Below, piece after piece: positions 17,256-24,827 of a stretch of 41,740 nt of DNA. Position 1 is the first letter of the stretch. Each line of letters starts with the position of its first letter. The notes under the pieces were generated by a model. That model had not been told where the DNA came from. It did not search any database and was given only the letters and a program-made list of their open reading frames with translations. The DNA comes from Thiofilum flexile DSM 14609 (GTDB lineage Bacteria > Pseudomonadota > Gammaproteobacteria > Thiotrichales > Thiotrichaceae), in assembly GCF_000380185.1 (NCBI RefSeq), contig NZ_KB904767.1:1-41740 (forward strand), in the 5' to 3' direction. The translations under genes and the position numbers were made by a program.

Positions 17256-19010
17256 TTAGTAAACATCGCGTTGATAACGCCCGTCACTAATCCATTGTTC
17301 TAACGTATTCTGGGCTTCTTCCACACTCTGTTTGCCTGCGCTGACCAGTACTTGGACCAAGGCTTGATGGACATCTTTTGCCATTTTGTTCATATCGCCA
17401 CATACATAAATATGAGCACCGGATTGCAGCCACTCATAAACGGCGGATGCATTTTCGGTAATGCGCTGTTGTACATAGATCTTCTGGGTTTGGTCGCGTG
17501 AGAACGCCACGCTCATTTTTTCTAAGGCACCTGACTTTAATAGGGCTTGCCATTCCACTTGATAGAGGAAATCAGTACGGAAACGTTGCTCCCCGAAGAA
17601 TAACCAAGTGTTCCCTGTAATCCCTTGCGCTTCACGCTCAAATAAGAAACTACGGAAGGGGGCAACACCTGTCCCTGCACCGATCATAATGACCTTAGTA
17701 TTAGGATCTTGGGGTAATTTAAAATGAGCATTCGGTTTGACTTGAATCTCGACTTTGTCCCCTAGCTCTACCTGTGCCAAAGCATTAGAGGCAGAACCAC
17801 GGTGTAAACGTTGGAGGTGGGTATACTCCACGCGTTTAATCAATAAATGTACTTCATCCGTATGAGCACTAGGGCTAGAGGCAATCGAATACTGACGCGG
17901 CTGTAATACTCGTAATAAATCAATCCATTGCTGAGCGCTAAGGGTCGATGGGTAACGTCCTACCACATCAATCCAATCGGCATCGGTTAGCCATTCAAAA
18001 TCGGCTTTAGCATCCAGCTCCGCTACCAATGTTTCATTGCCAATCAGCTCTGCATACGCTTTTAGCTGTTTGCGGGTCAGGCTGGTTAACTCGCGCTCTT
18101 GTAGTGCCTCTGCAAAAGAACTGTTACCCGTTTTAGTCGTCACTGTTGCGGAACTGTCCAAACCCAACGCTTGAATAAACTCGGCAACAAATTCGGGATT
18201 ATTTTTGGTTTTCACTACTAAGATATCGCCCGGCGCATAGCTTAAACCAGAATCTTCTAGTGAAAACTCGATATGATAGACATCTTTATCAGACTGGCTG
18301 GCAGTCACACTGACACGATTTAAAACTTCAGCTGCAAAAAAACTATCGGTTGCTTGAGCAACTTGAGCACTGACCGCATTCGGGCGTAGAGAAACGACAT
18401 TGCTCGGTGCTGCGGGCAATTGCTCAATGACGGCCTGTTGCCAAGAACTCGCAGGCTCGGCAAAGTCCACATCGCAATCGGTGCGCTTCACAATAGGTTT
18501 AGCGCCTAACTCGGCTAAACGTGCATCGAGTAACACACCGGCTTGGCAAAATTCTTCATAACTTGAGTCGCCTAACGCTAGCACAGAATACTCTAACTGC
18601 TCTAAACGAGGCGCACGTTTATCTTGTAGGAATTTGTAAAAAGCACGCGCTTCATCCGGCGGCTCACCATTTCCCTGCGTACTCACAACAACATATAAAC
18701 GCGTTTCTTTTTTCAGGTTTTGCGGGCGGTAATCTTTAATATTACTAAGGGTTACAGTCACCCCTTTAGCTTGTAGAGCCGCCTGAAGCTCTGTCGCTAC
18801 CTTTTTACTATTGCCAGTTTGTGTGCCGTATAACACGGTTGCAGTCAGTGCCGTAGTAAGATTAGCGGCGGGGGTCGTTTGGGTCACTTGTCCGACTAAA
18901 GCGGTTTGCGATAAACCACTGAAATAACCGCCTAGCCATGCCAATTGTGTCGGTGATAAGCCGCTTATGGCATTGGTCACTTGCTGAAGCTGCTGCTCAC
19001 TCAAAACCAT
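17256..19010 (-). CDS. cysJ: Sulfite reductase (NADPH) flavoprotein, alpha subunit
   Basis: CysJ carries electrons from NADPH through FAD and FMN to CysI. The 584-aa product has a flavodoxin domain (FMN loop YGTQTGNS at 61-68), a connecting FAD domain with RQYSIASSP, and an NADP domain with GAGTGVAPFRSF and YVCGDMNKMAKDV. It ends SDGRYQRDVY, the conserved CysJ C-terminus. I start at the ATG at 19010, with GGAG nine bases upstream; a longer frame reaches 19025. This is the first gene of the leftward operon cysJ-cysH-cysD-cysN-cysI-permease, and its control region is the 19011-19426 interval. Confidence 0.95.
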   Translation of the reverse strand: MVLSEQQLQQVTNAISGLSPTQLAWLGGYFSGLSQTALVGQVTQTTPAANLTTALTATVLYGTQTGNSKKVATELQAALQAKGVTVTLSNIKDYRPQNLKKETRLYVVVSTQGNGEPPDEARAFYKFLQDKRAPRLEQLEYSVLALGDSSYEEFCQAGVLLDARLAELGAKPIVKRTDCDVDFAEPASSWQQAVIEQLPAAPSNVVSLRPNAVSAQVAQATDSFFAAEVLNRVSVTASQSDKDVYHIEFSLEDSGLSYAPGDILVVKTKNNPEFVAEFIQALGLDSSATVTTKTGNSSFAEALQERELTSLTRKQLKAYAELIGNETLVAELDAKADFEWLTDADWIDVVGRYPSTLSAQQWIDLLRVLQPRQYSIASSPSAHTDEVHLLIKRVEYTHLQRLHRGSASNALAQVELGDKVEIQVKPNAHFKLPQDPNTKVIMIGAGTGVAPFRSFLFEREAQGITGNTWLFFGEQRFRTDFLYQVEWQALLKSGALEKMSVAFSRDQTQKIYVQQRITENASAVYEWLQSGAHIYVCGDMNKMAKDVHQALVQVLVSAGKQSVEEAQNTLEQWISDGRYQRDVY

Positions 19011-19069
19011 TATTGAAATCTCCATACCACTAATGAGAAATGTTAATGCGGGATAGTATGGAATAAAGC

Positions 19070-19119
19070 TTTTAGCTAAAAAAGTGATGTTTATTGATAT
19101 TTAAATCTCTAAAAGAGAT
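19070..19119. promoter_or_regulatory. Two short dyads upstream of cysJ
   Basis: A perfect 12-base palindrome TTTTAGCTAAAA (19070-19081) and a six-base inverted repeat ATCTCT-AAA-AGAGAT (19105-19119) lie 60-110 bases upstream of the cysJ start. AT-rich dyads at this distance would suit a LysR-type regulator such as CysB, but no consensus match can be claimed from one site. Confidence 0.25.
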
Positions 19120-19151
19120 CAAAAAACAATTGCTAGAAGTGCTCTGCAGCT

Positions 19152-19263
19152 ACAAACAGTGAGCGGGTATTTCTTCCGCAGTCGCTGTGAATACGTCCTT
19201 GTACGCTACAAGGCGGCATCCCTGCCGCCAAGACTGCTCCAGAAATACCCGCTCACTGTTTGT
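19152..19263. repeat. Structured palindromic intergenic repeat, copy 1
   Basis: A 23-bp perfect inverted repeat (19152-19174 with 19241-19263) closes a conserved interior of about 66 bases. The interior itself folds: GCAGTC pairs with GACTGC, and within that lie two hairpins, CCTTGTA-CGC-TACAAGG and GGCGGCA-TCCC-TGCCGCC. A second copy at 24712-24817 shares the 76-base core (19170-19245) with two substitutions. This copy lies between the divergent cysJ and the exporter operon. It looks like a REP-type intergenic element. Confidence 0.85.
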
Positions 19264-19426
19264 TTTCGTTCAACTCAAATAGCGCCTGAAGAATAGCTGA
19301 AGAAATTAAGCAAACTCAAAACATTAATTGTTTAAACATTAAGGATATTGTTCCTAGAGCCTGCCATTTTTTATGCTATCCGGCATACTTTAAAAACTCT
19401 TATTGGTATGGGCTAACTTTATTTTT

Positions 19427-20815
19427 ATGATTCAATATCCGTTTAAATTAGTTTTTTTATTGTGTATTAGCGGATTAATCAGTGCTTGTAGTATGGGTAC
19501 ACCCTCTGCTACCTCTGCACCGACCTCGAACAGCGCCGCCTCAATACCTCAAGCAACTAACACTAATATTCGTGTACCACTCGCCAAGCGCCCAGCTATT
19601 CAGACAGCATGGTGGCAACGCTTTAATGACCCACTTATGGTGGCTTTAATTCAAGAATCGTGGCAGGCCAATCCTTCCCTTACTGTGGCAAGAGCTAGTG
19701 TACAATCCGCTCGCGCTCAAGGTGTAATAGCCGGAGCCAGCCTATTACCCACCGTATCCAGTAGTATGAGTGCACGGGATACCAGTAGTAGCAGTCCTAG
19801 CTGGTCATTAGGGGCGGATGCGAGTTGGGAATTGGATTTATGGGGAGGTAATCGCCTCACGGCTAAGGCCGCTAATGAGGATCTTAAAGCGGCTCAAGCG
19901 AGCTATGAGGATGTGAAAGCTTCCTTAGCAGCGGAGGTAGCCAGTGCCTATGTGAATCTTCGTCTGGCGCAAGCGCGATTAAGTCTATCCAATCAAACCA
20001 ATAAATCGCGTGAAGAAACCATGCGCTTAACTGAAATGCGCCTAAAAGCGGGTCTAGATAGTGGCCTCACTACGGAACAAGCCCGCTTAAGCTTAGGCCA
20101 AAATCAGGCTAATCTGCCTACCCTAAATAGTGCCGTACAACGCGCCCAATATGCACTTGCTGTTTTAACCGGAAAATCACCGCAAGCACTAACTCAACGT
20201 CTGAGCACGATTAAACCTATTCCGACCGCGACCGGACGTATTCAACCCAATATCCCGGCTAATGCACTGCGCCAGCGTCCCGACATGCGGGCGGCTGAAT
20301 ATCAAATTGCTGCGGCTCAGGCACGCATTGGAGCCGCAAAAGCCGACCTGTATCCTAGCTTTAGTTTATCTGGTACATTAACTAACAGTGGGCTTACGCT
20401 GGCGGATATTTTAGATCCGAGCGCTATTGTTAAAGCATTAGTGGCTTCGATTAGTGCGCCAATATTTAATGGCGGAAAATTAAGACAACAGGTTGTTATA
20501 AAAGACGCAGCCTATAATCAAGCAGTCGCCAATTATCAACAAACAGTACTGACTGCGCTCAAAGACATTGCAGATGGTTTCGCTACTCTACAAGGTCTAC
20601 AACGACAACAACCAATTCTACAAAAAAATCTAGCTACTGCACGTAGTGCTGAACATTTGGCTAACTTAAGCTATCAAGCTGGCGTGGATGACTTTCAAAA
20701 TGTACTGGATGCACAACGCTCCATCTTAAGTACACAAGAAAGTTTATTATCCGCGCAAGCAGACTACAGTTTAGCCTTAATCAGCCTCTATAAAGCAGTC
20801 GGCGGGGCATGGTAA
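19427..20815 (+). CDS. TolC/NodT-family outer-membrane efflux lipoprotein
   Basis: A 462-aa outer-membrane channel of the OprM/NodT type. From the ATG at 19427 it has a lipoprotein signal peptide with lipobox ISAC (Cys21). Two repeated outer-membrane efflux domains follow, each rich in alpha-helical coiled coil (AAQASYEDVKASLAAEVASA and its counterpart VANYQQTVLTALKDIADGF). The RPDMRAAEYQIAAAQARIGAAKADLYPS segment is diagnostic of the family. A TTG at 19403 extends the frame but would spoil the signal peptide. It is the first gene of a four-gene exporter operon, 15 bases ahead of the adaptor. There is no obvious Shine-Dalgarno sequence. Confidence 0.9.
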   Translation: MIQYPFKLVFLLCISGLISACSMGTPSATSAPTSNSAASIPQATNTNIRVPLAKRPAIQTAWWQRFNDPLMVALIQESWQANPSLTVARASVQSARAQGVIAGASLLPTVSSSMSARDTSSSSPSWSLGADASWELDLWGGNRLTAKAANEDLKAAQASYEDVKASLAAEVASAYVNLRLAQARLSLSNQTNKSREETMRLTEMRLKAGLDSGLTTEQARLSLGQNQANLPTLNSAVQRAQYALAVLTGKSPQALTQRLSTIKPIPTATGRIQPNIPANALRQRPDMRAAEYQIAAAQARIGAAKADLYPSFSLSGTLTNSGLTLADILDPSAIVKALVASISAPIFNGGKLRQQVVIKDAAYNQAVANYQQTVLTALKDIADGFATLQGLQRQQPILQKNLATARSAEHLANLSYQAGVDDFQNVLDAQRSILSTQESLLSAQADYSLALISLYKAVGGAW

Positions 20816-20830
20816 CAAGGGGTCTCTAAC

Positions 20831-22777
20831 ATGGCTAATAACGATATTAATGTAGCCGAATCTGTACGAGCCGTGGTGGGCAAACCCACTAAAAAAAAGG
20901 GTAACTGGGGCAAACGTTTAATCACCTTAACGGTTTTAGCCGCACTCGCAGGCGGGGGGTATTACTACTATCAGAACGCTATTATTCCGGCTAGTAGTAC
21001 CGTCACCTCTTATCAAACTGAGGCCGTGACACGGGGTAATATTAGTACCATAGTGACCGCTACCGGCACTTTACAACCAGTCAATCAAGTGGATATTGGT
21101 ACGGAGCTGTCTGGTACTATCGATGAGGTACTCGTGGATGACAATGACACCGTCAAAAAAGGGCAAAAACTCGCTAGCCTCAAGACCTCTCAATTACAAG
21201 ATAATATTACCAAAATGGAGGCCGCTTTAGCCTCAGCACGCTCTAAAGTGGCTCAGGCGAAAGCCCAACTCGCTCAAACAGACTCCAAAATCCTACAAGC
21301 CAAGGCTAATCTCAAACAGGGGATTGCCAATGCCAAGCAATCCTCGGTGCAAATTCATAAAGATCAGGCTCAGGTACAACAAAACACCGCACAACTCACA
21401 CAAAGCAATGCCTCTGTGCAGCAAAGTCTGGCTCAAGTCCAACAAAATAACGCTCAAATTCAGCAATACTATGCTCAAATTCAACAAATAAACGCTCAAA
21501 TCCAACAGGCTAAGGCAAATATTACCCAAGCTAAAGCCACTACCTTAGAAGCACGGGTCAAACTCAATCGCTTACGCGAGCTACAAAAAGCCAGTGGGGG
21601 GCGGCTACCCGCTCAAACAGAGTTAGACAGCGCGGTAGCAACTTGGCAAAAAGCACAAGCGGCAGAATCCGCTACCGTCTCTAATGTACAAGCCTTGCAA
21701 GCCAGTATTGGGGGGGTAAAGGCTAATATTGAAGCGGCTAAAGCCAATCTAGCCTCTGCTAAGGCAGGGGTTACCTCCTCCAAAGCCGGGGTCACTTCTG
21801 CCCAAGCCAGTATTGACTCAGCTAAAGCGGGAGTGAGTGCTTCCAATTTAAGTGCTGAAGCCTCGCAAGCCAATGTAGAGGGGCTACAAGCCTTAGTGCA
21901 GTCCGCTGAAGCTGATAAAATCAGCGCTAAAGCCAATGTAGAGGCGGTTAATGCTAATGTTATAGAAGCTAAGGCAAACTTACGTAGCGCTCAAAGCGAT
22001 CTTGCCAAAGCCACGATTATCTCGCCTATTGATGGCATCGTGCTCACCCGTTCGGTAGAGCCGGGGCAAACTGTAGCCTCTTCCTTATCCGCTCCGACGC
22101 TATTTACCCTCGCCGAAGACCTAAAAAAAATGGAATTACAGGTCAGTGTTGATGAGGCTGATGTGGGGCAAGTGCAAGAAGGCCAAACGGCTGAATTTAC
22201 TGTGGATGCTTGGTCTGGGCGTAAATACTCCGCCACTATTACACGGGTGAGTTTAGGCTCCACCATTACCGATAATATTGTGTCCTATACCACGCTGCTG
22301 ATGGTTGCTAATGATGACCTAACCCTACGTCCGGGTATGACAGCGACTGCTAATATTAATACTAAAGTGCATGAGAATGTCCTCCTTGTGCCTAATGCGG
22401 CTTTACGCTTCACGCCCCCAAGTGCTGCAGCCGATTCCGAGACAAAAGCGGGGGGTGATTTTTTATCTAAACTCATGCCTAGCCCTCCTATGCGCCGAGA
22501 TCGCAACCGTAACAATAGTGCTAATAATCGCTCCCGGAGCGGAGAGCAACAGATTTGGATCTTAAAAGATAATCAGCCCTCACCTATCACTGTCCAAATA
22601 GGCTTAAGTAATAGCAAAGTAACCGAGATTATTTCTGATCAAATCACTGAAGGCACTGCGGTGATTACAGGTACTAGTACAGGTGTCTCAGGTCGCCCTA
22701 ATCGCCAAGGACGCTCCGGTCAAGGAGGACAAGGCGGGCAAAGGGGTATAGGTGCTAATCGCGGGGCGCAACCATGA
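20831..22777 (+). CDS. macA: MacA/HlyD-family periplasmic adaptor with greatly extended coiled coil
   Basis: This adaptor links the inner-membrane MacB-type transporter to the TolC-type channel. At 648 aa it is far longer than the 370-400 aa usual for MacA. The N-terminal helix at about 28-47 anchors it in the inner membrane. A lipoyl half follows (TGTLQPVNQVDIGTELSG), then a long hairpin of Ala/Gln/Lys heptads from about 105 to 390 with the turn near GGRLPAQTELD. The second lipoyl half (ATIISPIDGIVL) and the beta-barrel domain come next. Residues 180-228 are seven heptads of AQ(I/V)QQ type, encoded by seven 21-base units (21368-21514). An Arg/Asn-rich insertion (near 555-570) and a Gly/Gln/Arg-rich tail are unusual. 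The stop overlaps the ABC gene by four bases. Confidence 0.88.
   Translation: MANNDINVAESVRAVVGKPTKKKGNWGKRLITLTVLAALAGGGYYYYQNAIIPASSTVTSYQTEAVTRGNISTIVTATGTLQPVNQVDIGTELSGTIDEVLVDDNDTVKKGQKLASLKTSQLQDNITKMEAALASARSKVAQAKAQLAQTDSKILQAKANLKQGIANAKQSSVQIHKDQAQVQQNTAQLTQSNASVQQSLAQVQQNNAQIQQYYAQIQQINAQIQQAKANITQAKATTLEARVKLNRLRELQKASGGRLPAQTELDSAVATWQKAQAAESATVSNVQALQASIGGVKANIEAAKANLASAKAGVTSSKAGVTSAQASIDSAKAGVSASNLSAEASQANVEGLQALVQSAEADKISAKANVEAVNANVIEAKANLRSAQSDLAKATIISPIDGIVLTRSVEPGQTVASSLSAPTLFTLAEDLKKMELQVSVDEADVGQVQEGQTAEFTVDAWSGRKYSATITRVSLGSTITDNIVSYTTLLMVANDDLTLRPGMTATANINTKVHENVLLVPNAALRFTPPSAAADSETKAGGDFLSKLMPSPPMRRDRNRNNSANNRSRSGEQQIWILKDNQPSPITVQIGLSNSKVTEIISDQITEGTAVITGTSTGVSGRPNRQGRSGQGGQGGQRGIGANRGAQP
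21368..21514 (+). repeat. Tandem 21-base repeats within the adaptor gene
   Basis: Seven consecutive 21-base units encode heptads such as AQVQQNN, AQIQQYY, AQIQQIN and AQIQQAK. The last four units (from 21431) are the most alike at DNA level, each beginning GCTCAA. They suggest growth of the coiled coil by unit duplication. Confidence 0.8.
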
Positions 22778-23496
22778 ACCTAATCGAGCTACGTCAAATC
22801 ACTAAAACCTATGGACAAGGGCAAGCTCAATTTCAAGCTCTTAAAGGCGTCGACCTTGTGATTGAAAAAGGTGACTTTGTGGCGGTGATGGGGCCTAGTG
22901 GTTCAGGTAAATCGACTTGTATGAATATTTTAGGCTGCCTCGATATACCCACAGGAGGGGAGTATCACTTTCGTGATGTACAAGTAGAACAACTCGACCG
23001 CAACCAACGCGCCCTATTACGCCGCTTTTATTTCGGCTTTGTGTTTCAGGGATTTAACTTATTAGCGCGTACTTCCGCCCAAGAAAATGTTGAACTCCCC
23101 CTCCTCTATCGCGGTGAATCTAGCAGTGAACGCCGTAAAGCTGCACAGGCTGCACTAGAACAAGTCGGACTATCCCAATGGGGGCATCATACCCCAGTAG
23201 AGCTTTCGGGTGGTCAACAACAGCGGGTTGCGATTGCGCGAGCTATTGTGACTAGTCCAGAGCTATTACTCGCCGATGAGCCAACAGGGAATCTGGACTC
23301 CAAACGCAGTCACGAAATTATGGAGCTATTGGTTGATCTCAATCAAACCCACGGCATTACCATTGTGATGGTCACGCATGAGCCGGATATGGCGGAATAT
23401 GCTAAGCGTATTGTGCATTTCGTGGATGGTAATATTGCGAGTGATACCCGCCATCGCCCTCTCAGAGCCGAGGAGATCATCAATGTTTTGGAATAG
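22774..23496 (+). CDS. MacB-type ABC transporter ATP-binding subunit
   Basis: A 240-aa ATPase of the MacB/LolD family that powers the exporter. It has Walker A GPSGSGKST (40-48), the Q-loop in FVFQGFNLL, signature LSGGQQQRVAIARAI, Walker B LLLADEPTGNLDS and the switch histidine in MVTHEPDMA. In MacB proper this domain is fused to the permease; here it is a separate polypeptide whose end overlaps the permease start by 14 bases. The start overlaps the adaptor stop by four bases. Confidence 0.94.
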   Translation: MNLIELRQITKTYGQGQAQFQALKGVDLVIEKGDFVAVMGPSGSGKSTCMNILGCLDIPTGGEYHFRDVQVEQLDRNQRALLRRFYFGFVFQGFNLLARTSAQENVELPLLYRGESSSERRKAAQAALEQVGLSQWGHHTPVELSGGQQQRVAIARAIVTSPELLLADEPTGNLDSKRSHEIMELLVDLNQTHGITIVMVTHEPDMAEYAKRIVHFVDGNIASDTRHRPLRAEEIINVLE

Positions 23497-24694
23497 TTTA
23501 ATCTTGGCGATGCGTGAAATTCGGCGCAATTTATTACGTTCTTTTTTAACCATTTTAGGCATTGTGATTGGGGTCGCTGCGGTTATTACTATGGTCACAT
23601 TGGGCAATGGTGCAACACAGGCGGTCAAAAACCAAGTCGCTAGTTTAGGTAGTAATTTACTCCAAATCCGCACCGGACAACGGATGATGGAGCCACCCGG
23701 TGGTGGGGGCGGTGTGCCTAATTTTCGCGTTGAAGATGCACAGGCGATTCGTAATGAAATTAGTGGGCTAGCGGCGGTATCACCTCAAGTATCACGCACT
23801 GCTACCGTGGTCGCTATGGCTAAGAACTGGTCTACGAGTGTTACGGGTGCTGATAATGACTTTTTTACGGCGGGCAATTGGAGCTTAGAAACAGGCCGCA
23901 CCTTTTCAGATGCCGAACTGGAGACGGGGCAATCGGTTTGTTTACTCGGTGCTACCCTGAGAAAGGAACTCTATGGCACTCGTGAACCTTTAGGCGAACG
24001 CTTAAGGGTCAAAAATTTTTCCTGTGAAATTATTGGTATTTTAAAAGCCAAAGGCCAAGCTGCGATGGGGCGTGATCAGGACGACACTTTAATCATGCCC
24101 TTAAAAACGGTGCAGCGGCGCTTACTTGGCAATAACGATGTATCGACCATTTCCATTTCTGTTCAAGACGAAAATAATATTACTCAAGCTCAAAGTGAGA
24201 TCACTGAATTATTACGCAAACGCCGCCGCCTAACTGAGGGTGAGGATGATAATTTTAATATTATGGATACCCGCCAAATTGCCGACGCGCTCTCCGGTAC
24301 GACGCAAGTCATGACTACGCTCTTAGGTGCGGTTGCTTCGGTGAGCCTATTGGTAGGCGGGATTGGTATTATGAATATTATGCTGGTGTCCGTGACGGAG
24401 CGTACCCGTGAGATTGGTATCCGTTTAGCCATTGGTGCCTTAGAGCGTGAAGTATTAATGCAATTTTTGACCGAGGCGGTGATGCTCTCAGCCTTGGGCG
24501 GGTTAATTGGCATTATACTAGCCACACTAGCCTCCTATGTGCTGTCGGGTGTGATGAATGTGCCTTATGAATTTAATGCCGGTATTAACCTGCTCGCCTT
24601 TGGTTTCTCTGCGGGTATTGGGGTGCTATTCGGCTTTATGCCCGCAAAACGTGCAGCACGGCTAGATCCTATTAATGCGTTGCGGCATGAGTAA
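23483..24694 (+). CDS. MacB-type ABC transporter permease (FtsX domain)
   Basis: A 403-aa inner-membrane subunit. The first helix (LLRSFLTILGIVIGVAAVITM) is followed by a large periplasmic MacB_PCD domain (about 45-260). The C-terminal FtsX domain has three helices and the motif SVTERTREIGIRLAIGA. The protein ends with PAKRAARLDPINALRHE, the standard MacB permease end. I start at the ATG at 23483, with AGGAG seven bases upstream; the frame is open further up but overlaps the ATPase gene. With the two preceding proteins it should form an ATP-driven TolC-type pump; the substrate (macrolide, peptide, siderophore or lipid) cannot be told from sequence. Confidence 0.93.
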   Translation: MFWNSLILAMREIRRNLLRSFLTILGIVIGVAAVITMVTLGNGATQAVKNQVASLGSNLLQIRTGQRMMEPPGGGGGVPNFRVEDAQAIRNEISGLAAVSPQVSRTATVVAMAKNWSTSVTGADNDFFTAGNWSLETGRTFSDAELETGQSVCLLGATLRKELYGTREPLGERLRVKNFSCEIIGILKAKGQAAMGRDQDDTLIMPLKTVQRRLLGNNDVSTISISVQDENNITQAQSEITELLRKRRRLTEGEDDNFNIMDTRQIADALSGTTQVMTTLLGAVASVSLLVGGIGIMNIMLVSVTERTREIGIRLAIGALEREVLMQFLTEAVMLSALGGLIGIILATLASYVLSGVMNVPYEFNAGINLLAFGFSAGIGVLFGFMPAKRAARLDPINALRHE

Positions 24695-24711
24695 GTCACC
24701 AATAGCTGATC

Positions 24712-24817
24712 AAAAGTAAGTGGGCATTTCTTCCGCAGTCGCTGTGAATACATCCTTGTACGCTACAAGGCGGCATCCATGCCGCCAAGACTGCTCCAGA
24801 AACACCCACTTACTTTT
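24712..24817. repeat. Structured palindromic intergenic repeat, copy 2
   Basis: A second copy of the element at 19152-19263. Arms 24712-24731 and 24798-24817 pair over 20 positions with two exceptions, enclosing the same folded core. It lies between the convergent ends of the MacB-type permease gene and recC, ending ten bases before the recC stop codon on the opposite strand. In minus-strand RNA the two exceptions become G-U pairs. Confidence 0.85.
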
Positions 24818-24827
24818 AGGTCGCTGT

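Noticed and set aside
19152-19263. Palindromic repeat considered as an integron attC site or a simple terminator
   Set aside because: No integrase, GTTRRRY core boxes or cassette array is present, and no T tract follows either copy. The multi-branch core fits a REP-like element better.
21368-21514. Regular 21-base tandem units that could be taken for a CRISPR-like or minisatellite array
   Set aside because: They are in frame and encode coiled-coil heptads of the adaptor. There are no spacers of constant length between identical repeats.
21613-21936. Leftward open frame inside the adaptor gene encoding a Leu/Ala-rich peptide
   Set aside because: It is the antisense reading of the Ala/Lys heptads and its repeats mirror the coding strand.
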